Notes: a model not told the origin generated them from the letters alone. Counted from the stretch's first letter, positions 15,865 through 23,540 are shown. The stretch is DNA of 37,089 bases from Caulobacteraceae bacterium (GCA_947475465.1 CANJLK010000033.1:1-37089), one strand, 5' to 3'. Program-made: numbers and translations.

Positions 15865-16001
15865 CTCGTCATCCTCGGGCCTGTCCCGGGGATCCATGTT
15901 TCAACCGCCGCGAGTCCATGCTGCTGGCCCCTTCGCGCGGCCTGTTTCCACCTCGACGCCGCCGAAGGATGGATCCCCGGGACAAGCCCGACGACGACGA
16001 G
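15865..16001. repeat. Long inverted repeat (30 of 33 bp), REP pair after lysK
   Basis: Arms at 15865-15897 and 15969-16001 are reverse complements at 30 of 33 positions, flanking a 71-base loop. Each arm includes a GGATCCCCGGGACA-type core also present at 10602-10620. The pair starts six bases after the lysK stop and could stabilise or attenuate its mRNA. No gene is supported between 15860 and 16134. Confidence 0.75.
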
Positions 16002-16054
16002 CGATTGGGATTGACCGCACCACGATTTCCACCTGACGACCGCTCCAACTCGCC

Positions 16055-16075
16055 AAAGTGATCAATGATCACCTT
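16055..16075. promoter_or_regulatory. Candidate operator upstream of the MerR gene
   Basis: GTGATCA (16058-16064) and TGATCAC (16066-16072) are perfect inverted repeats around one base, and the match extends to 21 bp with a single mismatched pair. A possible -35 TTGACG at 16074-16079 abuts its right edge; a clear -10 is not visible (TAGGGT near 16098 is weak). The position suggests control of the MerR gene and the genes after it. Confidence 0.5.
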
Positions 16076-16134
16076 GACGCCAACAACAGCCTGACCTTAG
16101 GGTATCCCCCAACGACACCTTTAGGGAGACAGGC

Positions 16135-16611
16135 ATGACGACGGACCTGCGCCGCCCGAGCCGAACCTTCACGATCCGCCAACTTTGCCTTGAGTTCGAC
16201 TGCACCCCGCGCGCCCTGCGTTTCTATGAGGACAAGGGCCTCCTGAACCCGGCCCGCGAGGGTCTCAACCGGGTTTACTCCTACAAGGACCGCGCCCGCC
16301 TGCAGCTGATCCTGCGCGGAAAGCGGGTGGGCCTGCCGCTGGCCGAGATCCGCGAACTCCTCGACCTCTACGGCATCGACGGCGGGGCCCAGCAGGCCTC
16401 CCGCTCGCTGCGAAAGTTCCAGGAGCGGATCGAGGCTCTGGAGACCCAGAAGCTGGATATCGATGGCGCGATCGGCGAGTTGAAGGGCGCTTGCGAACTC
16501 CTGCAGAAGCGCCTGTCGGAGACCCGCCCCGACCTGTTGCCCCGCGCGGCCGATTACGATCAGCTGTTGCGCCACAGACTCGATGGCGTGGAACATAGCG
16601 CCGCCAAATAG
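16135..16611 (+). CDS. MerR-family transcriptional regulator
   Basis: A 158-residue DNA-binding regulator of the MerR family. The winged helix-turn-helix covers roughly residues 10-75: FTIRQLCLEFDCTPRALRFY, then EDKGLLNPAREGLNRVYSY and LILRGKRVGLPLAEIRELLDLY. Residues 85-125 are a dimerising coiled coil. The short C-terminal tail has no cysteine cluster typical of metal sensors. This build resembles MerR regulators of acyl-CoA and branched-chain amino-acid degradation, and the next gene is an acyl-CoA dehydrogenase 38 bases downstream, which supports that reading. ATG 16135 follows AGGGAG by 8 bases. An upstream palindrome (16055-16075) could be its own binding site. The effector, perhaps an acyl-CoA, is inferred and not seen. 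Confidence 0.9.
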   Translation: MTTDLRRPSRTFTIRQLCLEFDCTPRALRFYEDKGLLNPAREGLNRVYSYKDRARLQLILRGKRVGLPLAEIRELLDLYGIDGGAQQASRSLRKFQERIEALETQKLDIDGAIGELKGACELLQKRLSETRPDLLPRAADYDQLLRHRLDGVEHSAAK

Positions 16612-16649
16612 GCCCGCCTCGCGGGCCGCCCGCGAAGACAGGACATGCC

Positions 16650-18437
16650 ATGACCTACCAGCCGCCGGTTCGCGACTACGCCTTCCTGCTGCGCGAGGTC
16701 CTGGGCCTTGAGCAATACGCCGCCCTGCCGGCCTTCGCCGACGCCTCCATGGACACGGTCGACCAGATCCTGGAGGAGGCCGGGCGCTTCACCGCCGAGG
16801 TCCTGGCGCCCTTGAACGGGGTCGGCGACAAGGAAGGCTGCCACTGGTCGCCCGACTTCACCGTCACCACGCCCACGGGCTTCAAGGAGGCCTACGCCCA
16901 GTTGGTCGAGGGCGGCTGGCCGGCGCTGGGGGCCGATCCGGCCTTCGGCGGCCAGGGCCTGCCCTATGTGGTGAGCCTGGCGTTCTCCGAGATGTCGTCC
17001 TCGGCCAACATGGCCTTTTCCATGTACCCGGGCCTGACCCACGGCGCCTATTCGGCCATCCACGCCGCCGGCACGGACGAACAGAAGGCCCTCTACCTGC
17101 CGAAGCTCGCCAGCTTCGAATGGGGCGGGACCATGAACCTCACCGAGCCCCAGTGCGGCACCGACCTTGGCCTCCTGCGCACCAAGGCCGCGCCGCAGCC
17201 CGACGGGACCTACAAGATCAGCGGCCAGAAGATCTGGATCTCCAGCGGCGAGCACGACCTGACGCCCAACATCGTCCACCTGGTCCTGGCCCGCATCGAA
17301 GGCGCGCCGGCCGGAACACGCGGCATCAGTCTGTTCATCGTGCCGAAGTTCATCCCCGACAAGGACGGCGCCCCCGGCGTGCGCAATTCGGTCAAGTGCC
17401 TGGGCCTGGAAGAGAAGATGGGCATCCACGGCAACGCCACCTGCGTGATCAGCCACGAGGAGGCCACGGGCTGGCTGATCGGCGAGGAGAACCGCGGGCT
17501 GGCGATCATGTTCATCATGATGAACGAGGCCAGGCTGGGCGTCGGCATGCAGGGGATCGCCCAGGCCGAAGCCGCCTACCAGGCCGCCGCCGAGTTCGCC
17601 AAGGACCGGCTGCAGGGCCGATCCCTGACGGGCCCGAAGAACCCCGACGGACCGGCCGATCCGATCATCGTCCACCCTGATGTCCGCCGGATGCTGATGG
17701 AGGCCCGCGCCATCGTCGAAGGCGGCCGCTGCTTCCTGGCCTGGACCGCCTTGCACGGCGACCTGGCCGCCGCCAGCCCGGACGAGAGCGTCCGCCAGAA
17801 GGGCCGCGACTACATGGCCCTGATGACGCCGGTGCTGAAGGGCTTCCTCACCGACCGCGGCTTCAACGTCTGTTCCGACGCCATGCAGGTGCACGGCGGG
17901 GCGGGGTTCACCGAGCACCTGCCGGTCAGCCAGTACCTGCGCGACTGCCGCATCGCGCTGATCTACGAAGGGACCAACGGCGTCCAGGCCCTGGACCTGG
18001 TGGGCCGCAAGCTCGCCGCCGAGGGCGGTCGGGGCGTCTCGGCCTTCTTCGCCGAGCTCGACGCCTTCGTGGCCGACAACGCCGCCGACGAGACCCTGAA
18101 GCCGTTCACCGAAGGCCTCGCGAAGGCCAAGGCCGAGCTGCAGGAAGCGACCTTCTGGCTGATGCAGAACGGCCTGGCCAACCCCGACAACGCCGGCGCG
18201 GCCTCCACCGACTACATGCACCTCTTCGGCTATGTGGCGCTGGCCTACATGTGGGGGCTGATGGCCAAGGCCGCGCAGGCCAAGGTCGGGGCGGGCGACG
18301 CCGATCCGTTCTATGGGCGCAAGCTGACCGTCGGCCGCTACTACTTCGCCCGTGTCCTGCCGCAGACGGCGGCCCACCTGGCCAAGCTGAAGGCCGGCGC
18401 GGAAACCCTGATGGCGCTGCCCGCCGAGGCGTTCTGA
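16650..18437 (+). CDS. Acyl-CoA dehydrogenase with C-terminal extension (DmdC-like, long form)
   Basis: A 595-residue FAD-dependent acyl-CoA dehydrogenase, which forms the 2,3-double bond in an acyl-CoA thioester and passes electrons to ETF. The N-terminal, middle and C-terminal ACAD domains are followed by an extra helical domain (residues about 465-595), as in DmdC (3-methylmercaptopropionyl-CoA dehydrogenase) and other long-form ACADs. Key segments are MNLTEPQCGTDLG (flavin/substrate binding), KIWISSGEHDL, GIHGNATCVI and IYEGTNGVQALDL, where Glu440 is the expected catalytic base. The true substrate is uncertain; many long-form ACADs act on ordinary fatty acyl-CoAs. ATG 16650 follows AGGA. 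It is probably in an operon with the upstream MerR gene and the OsmC gene 13 bases after its stop. Confidence 0.93.
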   Translation: MTYQPPVRDYAFLLREVLGLEQYAALPAFADASMDTVDQILEEAGRFTAEVLAPLNGVGDKEGCHWSPDFTVTTPTGFKEAYAQLVEGGWPALGADPAFGGQGLPYVVSLAFSEMSSSANMAFSMYPGLTHGAYSAIHAAGTDEQKALYLPKLASFEWGGTMNLTEPQCGTDLGLLRTKAAPQPDGTYKISGQKIWISSGEHDLTPNIVHLVLARIEGAPAGTRGISLFIVPKFIPDKDGAPGVRNSVKCLGLEEKMGIHGNATCVISHEEATGWLIGEENRGLAIMFIMMNEARLGVGMQGIAQAEAAYQAAAEFAKDRLQGRSLTGPKNPDGPADPIIVHPDVRRMLMEARAIVEGGRCFLAWTALHGDLAAASPDESVRQKGRDYMALMTPVLKGFLTDRGFNVCSDAMQVHGGAGFTEHLPVSQYLRDCRIALIYEGTNGVQALDLVGRKLAAEGGRGVSAFFAELDAFVADNAADETLKPFTEGLAKAKAELQEATFWLMQNGLANPDNAGAASTDYMHLFGYVALAYMWGLMAKAAQAKVGAGDADPFYGRKLTVGRYYFARVLPQTAAHLAKLKAGAETLMALPAEAF

Positions 18438-18450
18438 GGGAGAGCAACCG

Positions 18451-18930
18451 ATGGCGACCTACCGCGCCACCGCCGAGTGGAGCCTGAAGGACGGCGAGGA
18501 CTTCGCCGCCGGCCGCTACAGCCGCGGCCACCGGGTGATCTTCGGCTCCGGATTCGAGGCCCCCGGCACGGCCTCGCCCCACGTGGTGGGGAACCGGTGG
18601 TCGGTGGAAGGCGCGATCGACCCCGAGGAATCCCTCGTGGCGGCCATCTCGACCTGTCACATGCTGAGCTTCCTGCACGTCGCCCGCGACGCCGGCCTGC
18701 TGGTCACCGCCTACCGCGACGCGGCCGTGGGGATCATGGAGAAGAACGGGGCAGGCCAGCTCTGGGTGAGCCGGGTCACCCTGCATCCCCAGATTGCCTA
18801 CGAGGGCCCACAACCCAACCCGGAACAGCGCGACCACCTCCACCACGCCGCCCACGACATCTGCTTCATCGCCAACTCGGTGAAGACCGAGATCGTCGTG
18901 GAGGAGCTCGGCCCGACAAAACTGCCTTAG
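18451..18930 (+). CDS. OsmC-family protein (peroxidase-like)
   Basis: A 159-residue OsmC/Ohr-fold protein. The two conserved redox cysteines are Cys69 (AAISTCHMLSFL) and Cys138 (HDICFIANSVK), in the spacing of OsmC peroxidases, which reduce organic hydroperoxides with thiols. The N-terminal RYSRGHRVIFGSGFEAPGT and the SPHVVGN segment match the OsmC-like subgroup more than Ohr. ATG 18451 follows AGGGAG by about 9 bases and is 13 bases after the acyl-CoA dehydrogenase stop, so the two are surely co-transcribed. A peroxidase next to a flavin dehydrogenase may clean up acyl peroxides or thioester by-products; that link is inference. It is the last gene of the MerR unit. Confidence 0.92.
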   Translation: MATYRATAEWSLKDGEDFAAGRYSRGHRVIFGSGFEAPGTASPHVVGNRWSVEGAIDPEESLVAAISTCHMLSFLHVARDAGLLVTAYRDAAVGIMEKNGAGQLWVSRVTLHPQIAYEGPQPNPEQRDHLHHAAHDICFIANSVKTEIVVEELGPTKLP

Positions 18931-18944
18931 TTCTTCTTTTGTTC

Positions 18945-18972
18945 TTGACTCACGCGCTCCGTTCCCAATAGC
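18945..18972 (+). promoter_or_regulatory. Possible sigma-70 promoter of the 19000 gene
   Basis: TTGACT at 18945-18950 fits a -35 box. AATAGC at 18967-18972, 16 bases on, is a weak -10. The stretch 18931-18950 is a local T-rich patch in otherwise GC-rich DNA, which also suits a promoter or the end of the upstream transcript. Confidence 0.3.
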
Positions 18973-18999
18973 CTTGGCGTCTCACGGACAGGGGGACGC

Positions 19000-19596
19000 A
19001 TGGGGTTCTCGCACTCTTTCATTGCCGCCAAAGGCGTTCCCCGGGCGCAGTTTCTGGAACAACTGGGCTTTGAAGAAACCGACGAGACGGGCGATATCGA
19101 GATCGCTCTGAGCGGCTTTGGACTCAGCCAACAGCCCGATGGCTGGCTGGTGCTGGCCTGCGACGACTTCGAGTTTCCGAACAAGGCGCCATTGGCGGCC
19201 CTCTCCGAGGCGGGCGAGATTGTCTGCTGCGCGATCGAGGAACATGTGATGGCCAGCGAAGCGGCCGGCTTTGTTGGCGGCGAGCGGGTGTGGCGCATTG
19301 TCCACAATCCCGAGGAGGACATCGACGAGCTGCAGGTCGATGGTGCGCCGCCGGAGGATTTTCCAAGATTGCGGGATGAGGCGCGCGCCGAACAGGAGCG
19401 GGCCGGCGGGGATGATGCGGGCGTCGACTACATCTTTGACGTTCCCCCGCTGCTGGCGGCCAGCCGCTGTGGATTTGAATTGGGCCGAAGCGACGGCGAT
19501 TTCGTTCGCCTGCATCGTAGGCGACCGCCAAAGAAGGTCCTCAAGATCTCAGACGCCTCGCCTGGCTTTCTGGCCCGTCTGTTCGGGCGGCGTTGA
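19000..19596 (+). CDS. Conserved hypothetical protein
   Basis: A 198-residue acidic, soluble protein that I do not recognise by function. It starts MGFSHSFIAAKGVPRAQFLEQLG, a pattern I recall at the N-terminus of widespread uncharacterised proteobacterial proteins. Other visible blocks are DGWLVLACDDFEF, CCAIEEHVMASEA and RVWRIVHNPEED. There is no signal peptide or membrane segment. The C-terminal 25 residues are basic ([12 protein letters not shown], then LFGRR) and encoded in DNA that overlaps the end of vsr on the other strand by 48 bases. Codon use looks somewhat less GC-biased than that of its neighbours, which hints at later arrival. ATG 19000 has GGGGG upstream. Confidence 0.8.
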   Translation: MGFSHSFIAAKGVPRAQFLEQLGFEETDETGDIEIALSGFGLSQQPDGWLVLACDDFEFPNKAPLAALSEAGEIVCCAIEEHVMASEAAGFVGGERVWRIVHNPEEDIDELQVDGAPPEDFPRLRDEARAEQERAGGDDAGVDYIFDVPPLLAASRCGFELGRSDGDFVRLHRRRPPKKVLKISDASPGFLARLFGRR

Positions 19597-20019
19597 GCCC
19601 GGCGCCAGCAGGAGTTCCAGGCGTCGCTTCAGCTGCTCCCCGTCCTTCAGGTCGCATTCCCAGATCGTCTCGACCCTCCAGCCGAGAGCCTCGAGCGCTG
19701 CGAGGCTCGCCGTATCCCGCGCCCGGTTGCGCGCCACCTTGCCGACCCAGTAGTCGCGGTTCTGCTTGGGCACGCGGGCGCCTCGCGCGCAGTCGTGGCC
19801 GTGCCAGAAGCAGCCGTGGACGAAGACCGCCAGCCGTCGCCCTGGCATGACGATGTCCGGCTTACCCGGCAGGTCGGCGCGGTGCAGCCGGTAGCGGGCG
19901 CCCAGCGCCGTCAGCGCCTGGCGCACCGCCAGCTCCGGCGAGGTGTTCTTGCCCTTCACCCGCCGCATCACCGCCGAGCGCTTGTCCGGCGGATAGACGT
20001 CGGTCGAAGGCGCCGTCAC
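19549..20019 (-). CDS. vsr: Very short patch repair endonuclease
   Basis: A 156-residue Vsr endonuclease, which nicks DNA 5' of the T in T:G mismatches created when 5-methylcytosine deaminates, starting very-short-patch repair. Seen motifs are [17 protein letters not shown] at the N-terminus, [20 protein letters not shown] with catalytic Asp55, and [10 protein letters not shown] (His68, Cys70, His73, His75, Cys77 region) for zinc and active-site histidines, then NRDYW and [14 protein letters not shown]. It starts at GTG 20019, which overlaps the cysK stop as GTGA, so it is translated by coupling from cysK. Its 3' end overlaps the gene from the other side by 48 bases. A C5-cytosine methyltransferase gene lies upstream of cysK on the same strand, the natural partner of Vsr. 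Confidence 0.95.
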   Translation of the reverse strand: MTAPSTDVYPPDKRSAVMRRVKGKNTSPELAVRQALTALGARYRLHRADLPGKPDIVMPGRRLAVFVHGCFWHGHDCARGARVPKQNRDYWVGKVARNRARDTASLAALEALGWRVETIWECDLKDGEQLKRRLELLLAPGSTPPEQTGQKARRGV

Positions 20020-21008
20020 AGCCCTTCGAAGAGCGCCGTGGAGACGTAGCGTTCGGCGAAGCTGGGGATGATCGCCACGATCAGCTTGCCGGCCATGTCG
20101 TCGCGGCTGGCGACGTCGAAGGCCGCGGTGAGCGCCGCGCCGGACGAGATGCCCACCGGGATGCCTTCGTCGCGGGCGATGCGGCGGGCCATGGCGAAGC
20201 TGTCGTCGTTGGACACCTGCACCACCTCGTCGATGATCCCGCGGTCGAGGATCGCCGGCACGAAGCCCGCGCCGATCCCCTGGATCTTGTGCGGGCCGGG
20301 CGCGCCGCCGGAGAGGATCGGCGAGGCTTCCGGCTCGACGGCCACCATGCGGACCGAAGGCTTGCGGGCCTTCAGCACCTGGCCGACGCCGGTGATGGTG
20401 CCGCCGGTGCCGACGCCGGAGATCACCGCGTCGACGCGGCCTTGCGTGTCGTTCCAGATCTCCTCGGCGGTGGACACCCGGTGGATCAGCGGGTTGGCGG
20501 TGTTCTCGAACTGTTGGGGCATCACCGCGCCCGGCGTCGCCTCGACGATCTCGCGGGCCCGGGCCACGGCGCCGGCCATGCCGCGCTCGGCCGGCGTCAG
20601 TTCCAGGCGCGCGCCCAGGATCAGCAGCATCTTGCGTCGCTCGATGGACATGCTCTCGGGCATGACCAGGGTCAGCTTGTAGCCCTTGGCGGCGGCCACG
20701 AAGGCCAGCGCGATGCCGGTGTTGCCACTGGTCGGCTCGACGATCATGCCGCCGGGCTTCAGGAGGCCCTTGGCCTCCAGATATTCGACCATGGCCACGC
20801 CGATGCGGTCCTTGACCGAGCCGATCGGGTTGAAGAATTCGAGCTTGGCGACCACCTCGCCCTTGGGCTTGAGGGCGGCGGTCAGGCGGGGCAGGCGCAC
20901 CAGCGGCGTATCGCCGACGGTGTCGAGGATGGACTCGAAGATCTTGCCCCGGCCCGCGCGCTTGTAGCGGGCGGCGGTGTAGGCCTTGTCGGGAGTGGCG
21001 TCGTCCAT
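20016..21008 (-). CDS. cysK: Cysteine synthase A (O-acetylserine sulfhydrylase)
   Basis: A 330-residue PLP enzyme that makes cysteine from O-acetylserine and sulfide. The cofactor lysine is Lys66 in [11 protein letters not shown]. The substrate loop [13 protein letters not shown] (91-103) and the phosphate-binding [12 protein letters not shown] block are intact. [16 protein letters not shown] is typical of CysK. It has about 20 extra residues before the usual [16 protein letters not shown] start. ATG 21008 follows GAAAGG by 7 bases. It ends in TGA overlapping the vsr GTG start, and follows the methyltransferase gene after 76 bases on the same strand. That context is unusual for cysK and suggests insertion of a DNA-modification pair around it, or the reverse. 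Cystathionine beta-synthase-like activity is less likely. Confidence 0.95.
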   Translation of the reverse strand: MDDATPDKAYTAARYKRAGRGKIFESILDTVGDTPLVRLPRLTAALKPKGEVVAKLEFFNPIGSVKDRIGVAMVEYLEAKGLLKPGGMIVEPTSGNTGIALAFVAAAKGYKLTLVMPESMSIERRKMLLILGARLELTPAERGMAGAVARAREIVEATPGAVMPQQFENTANPLIHRVSTAEEIWNDTQGRVDAVISGVGTGGTITGVGQVLKARKPSVRMVAVEPEASPILSGGAPGPHKIQGIGAGFVPAILDRGIIDEVVQVSNDDSFAMARRIARDEGIPVGISSGAALTAAFDVASRDDMAGKLIVAIIPSFAERYVSTALFEGL

Positions 21009-21084
21009 GTCTGGACCTTTCGCGGAAGTCTTGGGCTGCCCTATGCCGGCGAACCTAAGGCTTCACGGGGCGCTTGATAAGGCC

Positions 21085-22221
21085 CTAGGCCGCCGCGCTG
21101 GCCGCGCCGCGCCCCAGCAGGGGTTCCAGGATGTCGCGCGCCAGCCAGCGCACCACCGGAACCGCCACCCCGTCGCCAGCAACATGCAGGGCCGAGGTCG
21201 CCGCGGCGGGTAAGCGATAGCTGTCCGGCAGGCCCATCAGCCGGGCCGCCTCGCGCGGGCTGAGCAGGCGGGTGCGGACCCGGCCCTTCTCCGCCACAAC
21301 GATCACCTGGCGCGAGGAGCCGCCGCGCGGGGTGCGCAGGCAGCCGGCCAGGCCGTCGAAGCGCACCTCGGCGCGCTGCGTCTTGACCCCGGCCTCCAGG
21401 CGCATGCGCCGGTAGAGCGCGCCCACCGCGCGTTCGTCACGGGCCAGGCAGGCCTCCAGCCGCGCCCGGTGCAGGGGCGCCATCATCGCCAGCCACTGGG
21501 CTGTCCGCTCCGGCGTGTGCCAGGCGACCGTGGCGTCTTCCTCCAGCAGGCTGGCCAGGTCGGTGTTGCGGGCCGCGACCCTTGGCGTCCGCCACCAGAT
21601 CCAGTGTTCGGCCAGGGCCGCGGGCAGGCGCGCCGCGGCGGCCTGCACGCCTCGGCTGTGCCCGGCGGACGGACCCAGCAGGCCAGGTGGCGGCGCGTCC
21701 CGCGTGGCGATCACGAACACCCGGGGCCGCGACTGCGGCAGGAAGGCCGCCGCGTCGATCTCCAGGGCGCCGAAGCCATAGCCCTGGTCGGCCAGCGCCT
21801 GGGCGAGCGCGGTGAAATCCGCGCCGTTCCTGGAGGTCAGGATGCCGCTGACGTTCTCGATCACCAGGGTGCGGGGCGCGCGGCCCTCATCGGCCAGGGC
21901 CTCGATCAGCCGCCAGAACCCGAAGAAGGCCGACGACTTGCCGCCGCCCAGTCCCGCCCGGCCGCCGGCCAGGCTGAAATCCTGGCAGGGGCTGGAGGCC
22001 CAGGCGAGGTCGGCGCGGCCGGGCAGGTCGCGGGCCTCCAACGCGAAGACGTCGCCCTGGTGGAAATGGTCCGCCGCGTCGGCGAAGTTGGCGCGGTAGG
22101 TCGCCGCCTTCACGGGGTCGAAGTCGTTGGCGAAGGCGCAGGTCCAGCCCTCGCCCAGGCCCAGCCGGGCCATGCCGCCGCCTGCGAAGAATTCATAGAA
22201 ACGGAGGGGCGCCGGGCTCAC
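21085..22221 (-). CDS. DNA (cytosine-5) methyltransferase
   Basis: A 378-residue C5-cytosine DNA methyltransferase. Motif I is FYEFFAGGGMARLGL, motif IV is ASSPCQDFSLAGG with catalytic Cys79, motif VI is IENVSGIL (Glu122) and motif VIII is QSRPRVFVIA (163 onward). A variable target-recognition region follows, then motif IX (RLLSPREAARLMGLPDSY) and motif X, where GDGVAVPVV replaces the usual G-N-x-V. All catalytic parts are present. GTG 22221 was chosen because motif I normally lies close to the N-terminus; ATGs at 22263 and 22275 are in frame alternatives. No restriction enzyme gene is beside it, so it is probably a solitary methyltransferase. The vsr gene two genes downstream is its likely repair partner. 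The target sequence cannot be read from the protein. Confidence 0.93.
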   Translation of the reverse strand: MSPAPLRFYEFFAGGGMARLGLGEGWTCAFANDFDPVKAATYRANFADAADHFHQGDVFALEARDLPGRADLAWASSPCQDFSLAGGRAGLGGGKSSAFFGFWRLIEALADEGRAPRTLVIENVSGILTSRNGADFTALAQALADQGYGFGALEIDAAAFLPQSRPRVFVIATRDAPPPGLLGPSAGHSRGVQAAAARLPAALAEHWIWWRTPRVAARNTDLASLLEEDATVAWHTPERTAQWLAMMAPLHRARLEACLARDERAVGALYRRMRLEAGVKTQRAEVRFDGLAGCLRTPRGGSSRQVIVVAEKGRVRTRLLSPREAARLMGLPDSYRLPAAATSALHVAGDGVAVPVVRWLARDILEPLLGRGAASAAA

Positions 22222-22313
22222 AGTGAAAAGCTTAGCCTGATTTGCGCCACAGACACGGCCCATCGACGGGCCCATAGATACCGACGGCCAAGCCTGATCT
22301 CACCGGCCGGGGA

Positions 22314-22745
22314 ATGACTGACGTGCGCGCTTCGACAATCCTGGTCCCGTTGCTCCTGCTCGCCGCCTGCGGACCCAAGCCCGCGCCGCCTGAAACCCAG
22401 GTCTACAACGCCCCCGATTCCCCCAGCGATTTCAGCCAGGCCTTCTTTGCCCGGGGCGGCCCGCCGGCGTGGAGCCTGACGGTGCGCGGCACGACGCTGA
22501 GCCTCTCGCAGACCGGCCAGCCCGACCTGGTGGTCCAGGCGCCGGGCGCGGTGATCCAGCCGGCGCAGGCGTCCTGGAGCGGCAAACTTCCCGACGGCCG
22601 GGCGCTTAAGGTCACCCTCTACGCCAGCCCCTGCGACAATGCCGCGGCGGGAACCTCCGACCCCTATTCCGCGGAAATCGGCCTGCCGGACGGCAGCATC
22701 CTTAGCGGCTGCGCCTATAGGATCGCCAAGCCTGCGAAGGGTTAG
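22314..22745 (+). CDS. Small lipoprotein with a Cys pair in its C-terminal domain (COG3650-like)
   Basis: A 143-residue predicted lipoprotein. The signal LVPLLLLAAC gives a lipobox with lipidated Cys19 followed by GPKPAPP, a typical outer-membrane-sorted tether. The mature part has RGGPPAWSLTVRGTTLSL and then VTLYASPCDN and SILSGCAYRI, a pattern of two cysteines about 30 residues apart that I associate with COG3650-type uncharacterised envelope proteins; they may form a disulfide. Function is unknown. ATG 22314 lies 92 bases from the divergent methyltransferase start. Its TAG (22743-22745) overlaps by three bases the stop of a convergent small gene. Confidence 0.82.
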   Translation: MTDVRASTILVPLLLLAACGPKPAPPETQVYNAPDSPSDFSQAFFARGGPPAWSLTVRGTTLSLSQTGQPDLVVQAPGAVIQPAQASWSGKLPDGRALKVTLYASPCDNAAAGTSDPYSAEIGLPDGSILSGCAYRIAKPAKG

Positions 22746-22882
22746 CGCGCCACCTCGATCTGGGCGATCTGCGAGCGCGGTTCGACATTGGGGATCGAGA
22801 GTCGGCGATGCGGCGTCGGCAACATGAGGCCGATGACGACGGCGGCCGCGACGAGCGCGGCCAGGATTGCCTTCCAAGCCAT
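22742..22882 (-). CDS. 46-aa single-pass membrane peptide
   Basis: A short open frame of 46 codons on the minus strand, starting ATG 22882 after GGGGGA at 8 bases, a good ribosome binding site. Residues 4-21 are a strong transmembrane helix (AILAALVAAAVVIGLMLP), followed by a basic and polar tail (HRRLSIPNVEPRSQ). It ends in TAA, overlapping the convergent lipoprotein stop. The Shine-Dalgarno sequence, the hydrophobic segment and an otherwise empty stretch argue that it is real. It might be a membrane peptide partner of some larger protein. No family is recognised. Confidence 0.55.
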   Translation of the reverse strand: MAWKAILAALVAAAVVIGLMLPTPHRRLSIPNVEPRSQIAQIEVAR

Positions 22883-23075
22883 GACGGGTCCCCCAACCGA
22901 TCCTGAGCAGCTCCACGGTCTAGCTTGCCGCGCTTAACCGGGCTGGAACAAACAGGCTGAATCGTTCGTGACCCCGGACCCGGTGCGGCCCGAGGCCGTA
23001 GGCGGTGCCGGACGCGGTTAGGGAAACCGCAATGTCCCAAGGCGCGATGTGCCCATCCCTGAGGGAGCAAGGACC

Positions 23076-23540
23076 ATGATCGCGATTTCCGGCAGCAAAT
23101 CCCTGCACCGCCTGGTCTACGCCAGCCGCCAGCGGATCGCGCCCTGCGACCTCGACGACGAGATCGGCGCGATCGTGCGCGCCTCGATCCGCAACAACCG
23201 AGAGGTTTCGGTCACCGGCCTGCTGCTGGCCCACTTCGGCCACTTCGTCCAGGCCCTCGAAGGGCCCACGGAGGCGGTGCTGAGCACCTATGGGCGAATC
23301 TCCCAGGACCCGCGGCACGAGGACAGCAAGATCCTGGCGGCCGGTCCGGCCGCCTCGCGGCTGTTCGCCGATTGGAACATGTGCGCGCGGCGGATGACGC
23401 CGGCCGACGACGCCATCCTCAACACCCTGTCCCAGCGGGACTCCTTCGATCCCTACGCGCTGTCGGCGCAGTCCGCGCTCAAGCTGCTGACGGCCGTACG
23501 GGGCATCCAGCGCAACACCCAGCTGCGGGCCATGGGCTAG
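23076..23540 (+). CDS. BLUF-domain blue-light photoreceptor
   Basis: A 154-residue short BLUF protein, which binds FAD and switches on blue light by rearranging hydrogen bonds around a conserved Tyr-Gln pair. By comparison with AppA: Tyr15 (HRLVYASRQ) matches Tyr21, Asn41 (RNNREVSVTGLLL) matches Asn45, Gln59 (HFVQALEGP) matches Gln63, and Trp100 and Met102 (FADWNMCAR) match Trp104 and Met106. All key photochemical residues are therefore present. Residues 107-154 form a helical cap with no output domain, so it must signal by binding a partner. ATG 23076 follows AAGGA. There is no obvious effector beside it: the neighbours are the membrane peptide and an amidohydrolase. Confidence 0.9.
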   Translation: MIAISGSKSLHRLVYASRQRIAPCDLDDEIGAIVRASIRNNREVSVTGLLLAHFGHFVQALEGPTEAVLSTYGRISQDPRHEDSKILAAGPAASRLFADWNMCARRMTPADDAILNTLSQRDSFDPYALSAQSALKLLTAVRGIQRNTQLRAMG

